A DNA stretch of 64,000 nt from NCBI GenBank assembly GCA_016713785.1, contig JADJOM010000003.1:744001-808000 (forward strand), in the 5' to 3' direction. This DNA is from Gemmatimonadota bacterium (GTDB lineage: Bacteria; Gemmatimonadota; Gemmatimonadetes; Gemmatimonadales; GWC2-71-9). Shown piece after piece: positions 27,154 through 37,739 of this stretch. Made by a program: the position numbers and the translations under genes. The first letter of the stretch is position 1. Every line of letters starts with the position of its first letter. Below the pieces are notes generated by a model. The model searched no databases and was not told the DNA's origin. It saw nothing but the letters and a program-made list of their open reading frames with translations.

Positions 27154-27761
27154 CGCTGCCCGAGGGCGGGGCCGGGACGGAGGTTTCCACCCTCTCGCCC
27201 AACTGGGTGACCACCCGGCTGGACGTCATCAGCAACTGGGGCCGGGCCAACAGCCTGTGGCCGATGCCGTTCGGGACGGCCTGCTGCGCCATCGAGTTCA
27301 TGGCCAGCGCGGCCAGCCGGTTCGACCTGGCCCGGTTCGGCATGGAACGGATGAGCTTCTCGCCCCGGCAGGCCGACGTCCTCATCTGTGCCGGCCGGCT
27401 CCCGTTCAAGCTGGCGCCGGTCATCCGCAAGATCTGGGACCAGATGCCGCAGCCCAAGTGGGCCATCTCGATGGGGGCCTGCGCCTCCTCGGGCGGCATC
27501 TTCGACACCTACACCATGGTGCAGGGCATCGACACCATCATCCCGGTCGATGTCTACGTGCCCGGCTGCCCGCCGCGCCCCGAGGGGCTGATCTACGGCA
27601 TCCAGCTGCTCCAGAAGAAGATCAAGGGCGAGAGTTTCCTCGACGCTGACCTGCGCACCGAGCAGCTGCTGCGGCCCGATGGCCTGTTCCTGCCGGCCGA
27701 GCGCATCGACGAGGTGAGCGAGCCCTTCGGCAACAGCGTGCACCAGACGAGGTCCGCGTGA
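27144..27761 (+). CDS. nuoB: NADH-quinone oxidoreductase subunit B
   Basis: NuoB holds the terminal 4Fe-4S cluster N2, which passes electrons to the quinone. The cluster ligands are visible as the CC pair in GTACCAIEFM, the Cys in MGACASSGG and the Cys in VPGCPPRPE. The 205-residue product has a C-terminal extension of about 40 residues after the conserved core. The ATG overlaps the end of nuoA, and the gene overlaps nuoC by four bases. Confidence 0.96.
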   Translation: MGLTLPEGGAGTEVSTLSPNWVTTRLDVISNWGRANSLWPMPFGTACCAIEFMASAASRFDLARFGMERMSFSPRQADVLICAGRLPFKLAPVIRKIWDQMPQPKWAISMGACASSGGIFDTYTMVQGIDTIIPVDVYVPGCPPRPEGLIYGIQLLQKKIKGESFLDADLRTEQLLRPDGLFLPAERIDEVSEPFGNSVHQTRSA

Positions 27762-28375
27762 GCGCGGTCTCCCCCTCCGTGGCGGCGTTGCGCGCCCGGT
27801 TCGGCGGCCGGGTGCTGCGGCACGCCGTGTCGTGCGGCGACACGATCGTCTACATCGCCCCCGGCGCGGTCCACGAGGTGCTGGCCTGGCTCAAGGACGA
27901 CCCGGACCAGCGGTTCGACTACCTCACCGACGTGACCGCGGTCGACTACCGCGATCAGGAGCGCCCGCTCGAGGTGGTGTGGCAGCTCCGCTCCCTGGCG
28001 CGCAAGGCCGACCTGCGGGTCAAGACGGAGCTCGACAAGCGCCAGCCGCTCGCGGTGGCCTCGGTCCTCGACCTGTGGAAGGGCGCCGACTGGCTGGAGC
28101 GCGAGGTATTCGACATGTTCGGCGTCACTTTCGAGGGCCACCCCGACCTGCGGCGGATCCTCATGTGGGAGACCTACGCGGAGGGCTATCCCCTGCGGAA
28201 GGACTTCCCGCTCCGCGGCCACTTCAGCCGGGCCGAGCAGACCCGGCAGGCGCTCACCGCCAACCCCGAGGCGCACTACTCGCTCGAGGAGCTGTCGATC
28301 GCGGCGGCCTACGGTGACCTGCCGGTGGACATGCAGGAGCGCCTGGCGCGCGGCGATCGGGGGTCGGTCAAGTGA
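27758..28375 (+). CDS. nuoC: NADH-quinone oxidoreductase subunit C
   Basis: NuoC is a structural subunit of the connecting module next to NuoD. The 205-residue protein has the family signature in its second half: EREVFDMFGVTFEGHPDLRR followed by YPLRKDFPLRG. NuoC and NuoD are separate here, unlike the fused NuoCD of enterobacteria. The GTG start overlaps nuoB and the stop overlaps the nuoD start by four bases. Confidence 0.95.
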   Translation: MSAVSPSVAALRARFGGRVLRHAVSCGDTIVYIAPGAVHEVLAWLKDDPDQRFDYLTDVTAVDYRDQERPLEVVWQLRSLARKADLRVKTELDKRQPLAVASVLDLWKGADWLEREVFDMFGVTFEGHPDLRRILMWETYAEGYPLRKDFPLRGHFSRAEQTRQALTANPEAHYSLEELSIAAAYGDLPVDMQERLARGDRGSVK

Positions 28376-29667
28376 GCACCCGCACCGTCGAAGTCTCCCT
28401 CGCCACGCCCTCGCTCGACCCGCGCGGCGCACCCACCACCACGCCCCTCGGCGTGGCGCTCCCGGCGTACGAGGCCGGCACGGACGACCTCGGCAGCGAG
28501 CACATGCTCATCAACATCGGTCCCCAGCACCCGGCCACCCACGGGGTGCTGCGGCTGGTGATCGAGCTCGACGGCGAAACCGTGATCCGGGTGGTGCCGC
28601 ACATCGGCTACCTCCATTCCGGGTTCGAGAAGCTGGCCGAGTACCGGCACTACAACCAGATCATCCCGCTGACCGACCGCACCGATTACCTGAGCCCGAT
28701 GGCGAACAACGTCTGCCTCGCGCTCGCGGCCGAGAAGCTGATGGGGATCACCATCACCGAGCGCTGCCAGGTGCTGCGGGTGGTGGCCTGCGAGATCAGC
28801 CGCATCATCTCCCACCTGGTGTGGCTCGGCACCACCGGCATCGACCTCGGGGCGTTCACCCCCTTCCTCTGGTGCTTCTACCAGCGGGAGCGGCTGTACA
28901 ACCTGCAGGAGGCGTGGACCGGGGCGCGGCTGACCACCAGCATGACCCGGGTGGGCGGCCTCATGGCCGACATCCCCGACGGCTTCGAGGCGGGGCTGCG
29001 TGACTTCTGCCGCACCTTCCCGCGGACCCTGGCGGAGGTCGACGCGATGTTCACCCGCAACGCCATCTGGTGCGGGCGCACCCAGGGCGTGGGGGTCATC
29101 GACGGGCCGGACGCGATCAATTATTCGCTCTCGGGCCCCATGCTGCGCGCCAGCGGGGTGGACTACGACGTCCGCAAGGACCGGCCCTACCTGGGCTACG
29201 AGACCTACGACTTCGACGTCCCGATCGGCGAGCACGGCGACATCTACGATCGCTACCGGGTGCGGCTCGAGGAGATGCACCAGTCCGTCCGGATCCTCGA
29301 GCAGGCGCTCGACCGGCTGGAGCGGCTCCGCGGTGCCCCGATCAACATCGACGACCCGCGCCTCATCCTCCCGCCCAAGCACCGGACGATGAGTGACATG
29401 GAAGCGATGATCTTCCACTTCAAGCAGGTGATGGAAGGCGTCAAGGCGCCGGTGGGGGAGGCCTACCTCGGGGTGGAGAACCCCAAGGGCGAGCTGGGCT
29501 ACTACTTCGTCTCCGACGGCACCGCGAAGCCGGTGCGCTGGCGGGTCCGGCCCCCCAGCTTCATCAACCTGGCCTGCCTCCCCAAGCTGTGCGAAGGCGT
29601 GCTCCTGTCGGACGTCATCGCCATCAACGCCTCGATCGACATCGTCATGGGAGAGATTGACCGATGA
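28372..29667 (+). CDS. nuoD: NADH-quinone oxidoreductase subunit D
   Basis: NuoD forms most of the quinone-binding cavity with NuoB. The 431-residue product includes the NIGPQHPATHGVLR loop that carries the quinone-site histidine, HIGYLHSGFEKL, and the C-terminal GVENPKGELGYYFVSDG. An N-terminal stretch of about 40 residues before the core is poorly conserved. The GTG start overlaps nuoC, and the gene overlaps nuoE by four bases. Confidence 0.96.
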   Translation: MSTRTVEVSLATPSLDPRGAPTTTPLGVALPAYEAGTDDLGSEHMLINIGPQHPATHGVLRLVIELDGETVIRVVPHIGYLHSGFEKLAEYRHYNQIIPLTDRTDYLSPMANNVCLALAAEKLMGITITERCQVLRVVACEISRIISHLVWLGTTGIDLGAFTPFLWCFYQRERLYNLQEAWTGARLTTSMTRVGGLMADIPDGFEAGLRDFCRTFPRTLAEVDAMFTRNAIWCGRTQGVGVIDGPDAINYSLSGPMLRASGVDYDVRKDRPYLGYETYDFDVPIGEHGDIYDRYRVRLEEMHQSVRILEQALDRLERLRGAPINIDDPRLILPPKHRTMSDMEAMIFHFKQVMEGVKAPVGEAYLGVENPKGELGYYFVSDGTAKPVRWRVRPPSFINLACLPKLCEGVLLSDVIAINASIDIVMGEIDR

Positions 29668-30170
29668 GCACGGCGCACGCCGCCGGCGAGAGCCACGAGC
29701 CGGTGTTCGTCGGCCCCACCCGGGCGAAACTCGAGGCGCTGTTCCCGAAGTACCCCACCCGGCAGGCCTGCCTGCTGCCGGCGCTCTGGCTGGTGCAGGA
29801 GGCCCGCGGCTGGATCTCCGACGGCGCCATCCACGAGGTCGCCGCCGAGTTGGGGGTGACCCCGGCGTACGTGAAGGGCGTGGTGACGTTTTACACCATG
29901 TACCACACCCACCCGGTGGGGCGGCACTTCATCCAGGTCTGCACCACCTCGCCCTGCAACATCTGCGGCGCGGAGGACGTGACCCGGGCGTTCCTCAAGC
30001 ACACCGGCTGCCACGAACTCGGCGCCACCAGCGCCGACGGCCGCTTCACGGTGATCGAGGTGGAGTGCCTCGGCGCCTGCGGCTTCGCGACGCCGGTGCT
30101 GATCGATGACGACTTCATCGAGTCCGTCACCCCGGAGCGCGTGCCGGGCATCCTGCAGGGGTACAAGTAA
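29664..30170 (+). CDS. nuoE: NADH-quinone oxidoreductase subunit E
   Basis: NuoE binds the 2Fe-2S cluster N1a in the NADH-oxidising module. The 168-residue product is a thioredoxin-fold protein whose four ligands are seen as C-x4-C in CTTSPC and C-x3-C in CLGAC, about 40 residues apart. The helical N-terminal region (ACLLPALWLVQEARGWI) is typical. Its stop overlaps the nuoF ATG by one base. Confidence 0.95.
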   Translation: MSTAHAAGESHEPVFVGPTRAKLEALFPKYPTRQACLLPALWLVQEARGWISDGAIHEVAAELGVTPAYVKGVVTFYTMYHTHPVGRHFIQVCTTSPCNICGAEDVTRAFLKHTGCHELGATSADGRFTVIEVECLGACGFATPVLIDDDFIESVTPERVPGILQGYK

Positions 30171-31477
30171 TGGGCTATCCCCATCCGAGCCATCCGAAGG
30201 AGCAGCCGGTCCTCAGCAAGCACTTCGGGGACGCCGGGGCGCGGACCTTCGACGGCTGGGTGAAGCGCGGCGGCTACGCGGGCCTCAAGAAGGCCCTCGG
30301 CATGACGCGCGACCAGGTGATCGACGAGATCAAGGCCTCCGGCCTCCGTGGCCGGGGCGGCGCGGGGTTTCCCACCGGCATGAAGTGGTCGTTCATGCCC
30401 AAGGAAGTCACCAAGCCGCACTACCTGGTCTGCAACGCCGACGAGTCCGAGCCGGGCACCTTCAAGGACCGCGAGATCATCCGCTGGACCCCGCACCAGC
30501 TGATCGAGGGCTGCGCCATCGGGGCCCACGCCATCGGCGCGGAGCGGATCTACGTCTATATCCGGGGCGAGTTCACCCAGGAGCACAAGATCCTGGTGGC
30601 GGCCGTCGAGGAGGCCTACAAGGGCGGGGCCCTCGGCCCGAGCGCCTTCGGCAGCGGCCGACGGATCGACCTGGTGGTGCACCGCGGGGCCGGGGCATAC
30701 ATCTGCGGCGAAGAGACCGCGATGATGAACTCCATCGAGGGTCGGCGCGGGAACCCCCGCATCAAGCCCCCCTTCCCGGCGGTGGCGGGGCTGTGGGCGT
30801 CGCCGACGACCATCAACAACGTCGAGACCCTGAGCGCCGCCGGCCACATCATCACCCACGGCGCCGAGTGGTACAAGGCGTTCTGCGTGGGCAACCCGAA
30901 GAGCACCGGCACCAAGCTCTTCTCCGTCTGCGGCCACGTGCAGAAGCCGGGCAACTACGAGGTCGTCATGGGCACCCCCATGCGCGACCTCATCTTCGAC
31001 ATGTGCGGCGGGATGCGGCCCGGCCGCACCCTCAAGGCGGTCATCCCGGGCGGCTCCTCCGTGCCGATCATGACCGCGGCGGAGATCGAGGGCTGCGCCA
31101 TGGACTACGAGGGCATCGTGGCCAAGGGCTCGATGCTCGGGTCGGGCGGGATGATCGTCATGGACGACTCCACCGACATCGTCTACCAGGTCATGCGCCT
31201 CGCCCGGTTCTACGCCCACGAGTCGTGTGCCCAGTGCACCCAGTGCCGCGAGGGCACCGCGTGGACCACCAAGATCCTGGAGCGGATCCTGGCGGGGCAG
31301 GGCCGGCGCGAGGACCTCGACCTGCTGCTCGACCTCGCCGACAACATGACCGGCAAGACCATCTGCGTGCTCAGCGACTCCTGCGCCGCGCCGGTGGTGA
31401 GCGCCATCCGGAAGTTTCCCGCGGAATTCGACGCCTATATCAGCCGGCAGAAGCAGCCGGTCATGGTGACGGTCTGA
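30170..31477 (+). CDS. nuoF: NADH-quinone oxidoreductase subunit F
   Basis: NuoF is the NADH- and FMN-binding subunit where complex I accepts electrons. The 435-residue product has the glycine-rich nucleotide sites GRGGAGFPTGMKW and GAGAYICGEETAMMNSIEG. It also has the FMN-site CNADESEPGTFKDRE and the N3 4Fe-4S ligands in ESCAQCTQCREGT plus a later Cys in the C-terminal helices. The ATG overlaps the nuoE stop, and nuoG begins one base after its stop. Confidence 0.97.
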   Translation: MGYPHPSHPKEQPVLSKHFGDAGARTFDGWVKRGGYAGLKKALGMTRDQVIDEIKASGLRGRGGAGFPTGMKWSFMPKEVTKPHYLVCNADESEPGTFKDREIIRWTPHQLIEGCAIGAHAIGAERIYVYIRGEFTQEHKILVAAVEEAYKGGALGPSAFGSGRRIDLVVHRGAGAYICGEETAMMNSIEGRRGNPRIKPPFPAVAGLWASPTTINNVETLSAAGHIITHGAEWYKAFCVGNPKSTGTKLFSVCGHVQKPGNYEVVMGTPMRDLIFDMCGGMRPGRTLKAVIPGGSSVPIMTAAEIEGCAMDYEGIVAKGSMLGSGGMIVMDDSTDIVYQVMRLARFYAHESCAQCTQCREGTAWTTKILERILAGQGRREDLDLLLDLADNMTGKTICVLSDSCAAPVVSAIRKFPAEFDAYISRQKQPVMVTV

Positions 31478-31478
31478 T

Positions 31479-33047
31479 ATGACCCAGGATCTGGTGACGG
31501 TCACGATCGACGGCCTGCAGGTGCAGGTGCCCAAGGGCACCAGCATCATCGAGGCCGCCAAGCAGGCGGGGGTGCTGGTGCCCCACTACTGCTACCATCC
31601 CTCGCTGCCCTCGCCGGCGGTCTGCCGCATGTGCCTGGTGGAGGTCGAGAAGGCCCCCAAGCTCATGCCCGCGTGCGTCACCACCGTGGCCGAGGGCCAG
31701 GTGGTGCACACCGACAGCGCGCAGGCCCGCAAGGCGCGCACCGGGGTGCTCGAGTTCCTGCTCATCAACCACCCGCTCGACTGTCCCATCTGTGACCAGG
31801 CCGGCGAGTGCGAGCTGCAGGACTACGTGTTCCAGGAGGGCCAGGCCGGGACCCGCTACGGCGACTACGCCAAGCGCTACAACCCGGTCGAGGAGTTCGG
31901 GCCCGACGTCCTCTACGTGGCCAATCGCTGCATCCTCTGCACCCGGTGCGTGCGCTTCATGGATGACGTGGCCGGGGCGCCGGTGCTCAACGTCTCGGAG
32001 CGGGGCGACCGGGCCCACATCGGCATCGACGAGGGTCAGCTGCTCGACCACCCGTGGGCCGGAAACGTCGTGGACCTCTGCCCGGTCGGCTCGCTCATCT
32101 CCCGCGACTTCCTGCACAAGGCCCGGGCCTGGGACCTCGACAAGACCGCCAGCGTCTGCACCGGATGCTCGCAGGGGTGCAACGTCACGCTCGACACCCG
32201 GGACAACCTCGTGGTCCGCATCCGGCCCCGCGCCAACCTCGAGGTCAACCGGCACTTCATCTGCGACACCGGCCGGATGAACTACCGCTGGATGAACCGC
32301 GGCGACCGCATCGAGGCGCCGCTGGCGCGCGAGGGTGGCCACCACGTGGCCACCGACTGGGAACCGGCGCTGGCCCGTCTCGGCGGACTGGCCCGCAAGG
32401 GCGGGTCGGTGGTGCTCCTCGCCTCGGCGGGCGCCTCGGTCGAGGCCCTGACCCAGCTGCGGGCGCTTGCGGGGCAGGGACGGGTCACCGCGGCGGTGCA
32501 GGTGCCCCTGGCCGAGCAGGAGGAGCCGCTGCAGGGGGTTTCCGGCCTCGCGCTCCGAAAGGAGCGGGCCCCCAACGCGGATGGCGCCCGGCTGGTCGGC
32601 TACGGGACCGACTGGGCCGGGGCCGTGCGGGCGGCCGCCGGCGCCGACCTGGTGCTGCTGCTGGACGTGACCCTCACCGACGCCGAAGCCGCGCTGGTGG
32701 GCGGTGCGGCCGCGGTGGTGGTGCTCGGGACCACGCTGGCGCAGGTGCTGCCCGTCGCGGAGCTGGTGCTCCCCGTGACCACCGTGGCCGAGGAGAGCGG
32801 GACCTTCGTGAACCGCGACCTGCGGGTGCAGCGCTTCCAGCAGGCCCGCACCGCGCCCGGCATGGCGCGGCCGGCCTGGTGGGTGGCGGCGGGCGCCGCC
32901 GGGGCCGACCTCGGGTCGGCGGCCGAGGCCTTTGCCGCGGCGGCCGCCACGGTGCCCGCGCTCGGGGGCGTCACTTATGCGGATCTGGGACTGAACGGGC
33001 GTGCCGTCCAGTCGCCGGGCCGTCGAGCCGACGGGGTGCCCGCATGA
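31479..33047 (+). CDS. nuoG: NADH-quinone oxidoreductase subunit G, short form
   Basis: NuoG carries several Fe-S clusters of the electron wire. Visible in order are the ferredoxin-like 2Fe-2S site (YHPSLPSPAVCRMC), the His-Cys3 cluster HPLDCPICDQAGEC, and the two-cluster segment CILCTRC...LCPVGS. A fourth site, CTGCSQGC followed by 27 residues and a Cys, matches the N7 cluster of some bacteria. The rest of the 522-residue chain is a much-reduced molybdopterin-oxidoreductase-like domain, rich in Ala and Val. Many NuoG proteins are 700-900 residues long. The normal overlap with nuoH shows that the short end is genuine. Confidence 0.93.
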   Translation: MTQDLVTVTIDGLQVQVPKGTSIIEAAKQAGVLVPHYCYHPSLPSPAVCRMCLVEVEKAPKLMPACVTTVAEGQVVHTDSAQARKARTGVLEFLLINHPLDCPICDQAGECELQDYVFQEGQAGTRYGDYAKRYNPVEEFGPDVLYVANRCILCTRCVRFMDDVAGAPVLNVSERGDRAHIGIDEGQLLDHPWAGNVVDLCPVGSLISRDFLHKARAWDLDKTASVCTGCSQGCNVTLDTRDNLVVRIRPRANLEVNRHFICDTGRMNYRWMNRGDRIEAPLAREGGHHVATDWEPALARLGGLARKGGSVVLLASAGASVEALTQLRALAGQGRVTAAVQVPLAEQEEPLQGVSGLALRKERAPNADGARLVGYGTDWAGAVRAAAGADLVLLLDVTLTDAEAALVGGAAAVVVLGTTLAQVLPVAELVLPVTTVAEESGTFVNRDLRVQRFQQARTAPGMARPAWWVAAGAAGADLGSAAEAFAAAAATVPALGGVTYADLGLNGRAVQSPGRRADGVPA

Positions 33048-34285
33048 CACCGGAGATGAAGGGCTTCCTGCTGGTCACCATCGTGAAGCTGCTGGTGGTC
33101 TTCACGGTGACCATGGTCGGCGTGGCGCTGCTCACCCTGATGGAGCGGAAGGTCTCGGCCTGGATGCAGTACCGGCTGGGCCCCAATCGCGTGGGCTTCT
33201 GGGGCCTGGGGCAGCCGGCCGCCGACGGCATCAAGAACATCATCAAGGAAGAGACCTTCCCGGGGATGGCCAACCGGGTGCTCTTCACCCTGGCCCCGGC
33301 GCTGTCGTTCATCCCGGCGATGACCCTGGCCTCGGTGATCCACTGGGCGGCGCCGCTGCCGGTGCAGTTCGACTTCGCGCTGCCCCTGCTGGGCCGGTTC
33401 CACTACGACGCGCTGATGCCCATGGCGGTGGCCGACCTGCCGGTCGGGTTCCTGTTCGTCCTCGCCGTGAGCTCCATGGGCGTGTACGGCATCGCGCTGG
33501 CGGGCTGGTCCTCCAACAGCAAGTACGCCCTGCTCGGCGGGCTCCGGGCCAGCGCGCAGATGATCTCCTACGAAGTGGCCATGGGGCTGTCGGTGGTCCC
33601 GGTGCTGCTGCTGACCGGCAACGTGGCCTTCGGCGAGATCATCAAGGCCCAGCAGGCGGGGCTGTTCGGCTGGTTCATCCTGCCGCTGTTCCTGGCCTTC
33701 CACAACTTCCTGGTGGCGGGGTTCGCGGAGACCAACCGGCTGCCGTTCGACATGCCGGAGGCGGAGTCGGAGCTGATCGCCGGGTACCACACCGAGTACT
33801 CCTCGATGAAGTTCTCGATGTTCTTCATCGCCGAGTACGCCAACATGGTCACGGTGTCGGCGATGGTCACCACGCTCTTCCTCGGCGGCTGGGACATCCC
33901 GTTCACCCACTGGGACGAGACTCCCGGGGTGCTGCAGACCATCGCCACCGGCGGGATGATGTTCCTCAAGGTGTTCTTCTGGCTGTTCTTCTTCATGTGG
34001 ATCCGGTGGACCCTGCCGCGGTTCCGCTACGACCAGCTGATGGCGCTCGGGTGGAAGGTGCTGATGCCGATCGCGCTTGCCTACGTGATGCTGATCGCCA
34101 CGGCGATCTACCTGATCGAGACCGTGGCGGGCGTGACCAGCCCGGGCATCCGGCTGCTGGTGCTCACCCTGATCAACGTGGGGCTGGGGTACATCGTGTT
34201 CATCGTGCTCGACCGGGGCCTGCTGATCAGCGGCTCCCGCAAGCGCGGCGCGGCCTCGGGCGGCCTCGACCGCCGGGCGGCCTGA
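33044..34285 (+). CDS. nuoH: NADH-quinone oxidoreductase subunit H
   Basis: NuoH is the membrane subunit that completes the quinone tunnel and links to the proton pumps. The 413-residue product has about nine helices. It has MERKVSAWMQYRLGPNRVG at the first loop, the quinone-site ETNRLPFDMPEAESELIAGY and the closing WIRWTLPRFRYDQLM. The ATG at 33044 overlaps the nuoG stop by four bases. An upstream extension of the frame is not NuoH. Confidence 0.96.
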   Translation: MTPEMKGFLLVTIVKLLVVFTVTMVGVALLTLMERKVSAWMQYRLGPNRVGFWGLGQPAADGIKNIIKEETFPGMANRVLFTLAPALSFIPAMTLASVIHWAAPLPVQFDFALPLLGRFHYDALMPMAVADLPVGFLFVLAVSSMGVYGIALAGWSSNSKYALLGGLRASAQMISYEVAMGLSVVPVLLLTGNVAFGEIIKAQQAGLFGWFILPLFLAFHNFLVAGFAETNRLPFDMPEAESELIAGYHTEYSSMKFSMFFIAEYANMVTVSAMVTTLFLGGWDIPFTHWDETPGVLQTIATGGMMFLKVFFWLFFFMWIRWTLPRFRYDQLMALGWKVLMPIALAYVMLIATAIYLIETVAGVTSPGIRLLVLTLINVGLGYIVFIVLDRGLLISGSRKRGAASGGLDRRAA

Positions 34286-34292
34286 GGAGCTT

Positions 34293-34814
34293 ATGGCAAT
34301 CGGCGTGAAGGTCATGAAGCGGCCCGAGAAGGACGTCTCCTACGTCCGGGCCACGCTCAAGGGCATGGCGATCACCTTCAAGAAGATGCTGGAGCCGAAG
34401 GTGACCATGCAGTACCCCGAGGAGAAGAGCGCCCCGGAGGCGGAGCGCGGCGCGTGGACCATTGCGCCCCGGTGGCGCGGCACCCACCGGATGCTCACCG
34501 ACGAGCAGGGCCGCTCCAAGTGCGTGGCCTGCGGCCTCTGTCCCCAGATCTGCCCGGCCAACTGCATCAAGCTGGTGCCCGGCGAGGACGAGAACGGCCA
34601 CCGGTACCCGCTGATCTACGAGATCGACGAGTTCCGCTGCGTGTTCTGCGGCTACTGCCAGGAAGTGTGCCCCGAAGAGGCGATCCACGTCGGCGTCCAC
34701 TACGAGAACGCCGAGTACAGCCGGGACCGGTTCGTCTACGACCTGGAGCGGCTGTCGTCGCAGACCCACCCGGTCTCGACGCTGTGGGACCCCACTGACC
34801 CGAAAGGCGAATGA
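34293..34814 (+). CDS. nuoI: NADH-quinone oxidoreductase subunit I
   Basis: NuoI binds the two 4Fe-4S clusters N6a and N6b that lead to N2. Both ferredoxin motifs are complete: CVACGLCPQICP and CVFCGYCQEVCP. The 173-residue length and the amphipathic N-terminal helix (TLKGMAITFKKML) that lies on the membrane are normal. It follows nuoH by seven bases and overlaps nuoJ by four. Confidence 0.96.
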   Translation: MAIGVKVMKRPEKDVSYVRATLKGMAITFKKMLEPKVTMQYPEEKSAPEAERGAWTIAPRWRGTHRMLTDEQGRSKCVACGLCPQICPANCIKLVPGEDENGHRYPLIYEIDEFRCVFCGYCQEVCPEEAIHVGVHYENAEYSRDRFVYDLERLSSQTHPVSTLWDPTDPKGE

Positions 34815-35374
34815 TGGTCGAGCAGGTCTTCTGGTTCTTCGCCGCCGTGGCGGTGATCTCGGCGCTGCTGGTGGTGGTAATGCGGAACCCGATCGCCTCG
34901 GCGTTCTGGCTCATCTGCACCATGCTCTGCCTGGCGGGGATCTTCTTCCTGCTGCAGGCCCAGTTCATCGGGGTCATCCAGGTGCTGGTGTACGCCGGCG
35001 CCGTCATGGTCCTCTTCCTGTTCGTGATCATGCTGCTCAACCTGGGCCGCCAGGACGCCGCGCTGCAGCGCACCCCGACCTGGTTCGTGGCGGTGCTGCT
35101 GGCCGGGGTGCTCGCCAGCCAGCTGGTGCCCTCGCTGGTGGGGTACAGCGCCGAGCGGCTGGCCCTCGAGTACACTCGCTCCACCGTGCTGGCCGATCCG
35201 CGGATGGTCTTCGACAGCAGCCTGGGCGCGGCCCAGGCCACCCTGGAGCGCGGCGTGCCGGGCGACATCGCCAAGCCGCTGTTCGAGCAGTACCTCGTAC
35301 CCTTCGAGCTCACCAGCATCCTGCTCCTGACGGCCATCGTCGGGGCGGTGGTGCTGGCCAAGCGGAGGATCTGA
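34811..35374 (+). CDS. nuoJ: NADH-quinone oxidoreductase subunit J
   Basis: NuoJ is a five-helix membrane subunit in the proton-transfer chain. The 187-residue product has the conserved third helix YAGAVMVLFLFVIMLLN, whose rotation is known to matter for coupling. A poorly conserved periplasmic loop of about 60 residues separates helices 4 and 5. Two ATG codons stand at the start. The stop overlaps the nuoK ATG. Confidence 0.94.
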   Translation: MMVEQVFWFFAAVAVISALLVVVMRNPIASAFWLICTMLCLAGIFFLLQAQFIGVIQVLVYAGAVMVLFLFVIMLLNLGRQDAALQRTPTWFVAVLLAGVLASQLVPSLVGYSAERLALEYTRSTVLADPRMVFDSSLGAAQATLERGVPGDIAKPLFEQYLVPFELTSILLLTAIVGAVVLAKRRI

Positions 35375-35669
35375 TGCTGCTCGGACCCTCGCTGGCCGTC
35401 TCGGCCCTGCTCTTCACCATCGGGGTGGCGGGCGTGCTGCTCCGCCGCAACGCGATCGTGATCTTCATGTGCGTGGAGCTGATGCTCAACGCCGTGAACC
35501 TGTCGTTCGTCGCGCTGTCCACCGCCCACGGGCTCTCGGGGCAGGTGTTCGTCTTCTTCGTGATGACGGTGGCGGCGGCCGAGGCGGCCGTGGGCCTCGC
35601 CATCATCCTCGCGATCTACCGGCACCACAAGTCGGTGGACCTCCAGAACATCAACCTGCTCAGGGGCTG

Positions 35670-35670
<1 letters not shown>
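35374..35670 (+). CDS. nuoK: NADH-quinone oxidoreductase subunit K
   Basis: NuoK is a three-helix subunit with two buried glutamates that relay protons. Both are present, in CVELMLNAVN and in VAAAEAAVGLAI. The 98-residue length is standard. The gene overlaps nuoJ and nuoL by one base each. Confidence 0.95.

Positions 35671-37735
<2,065 letters not shown>

Positions 37736-37739
<4 letters not shown>

Noticed and set aside
31479..33047. nuoG as a truncated or frameshifted gene
   Set aside because: The stop overlaps the nuoH start as at other nuo junctions, and no NuoG-like sequence continues in other frames. The short form is genuine.
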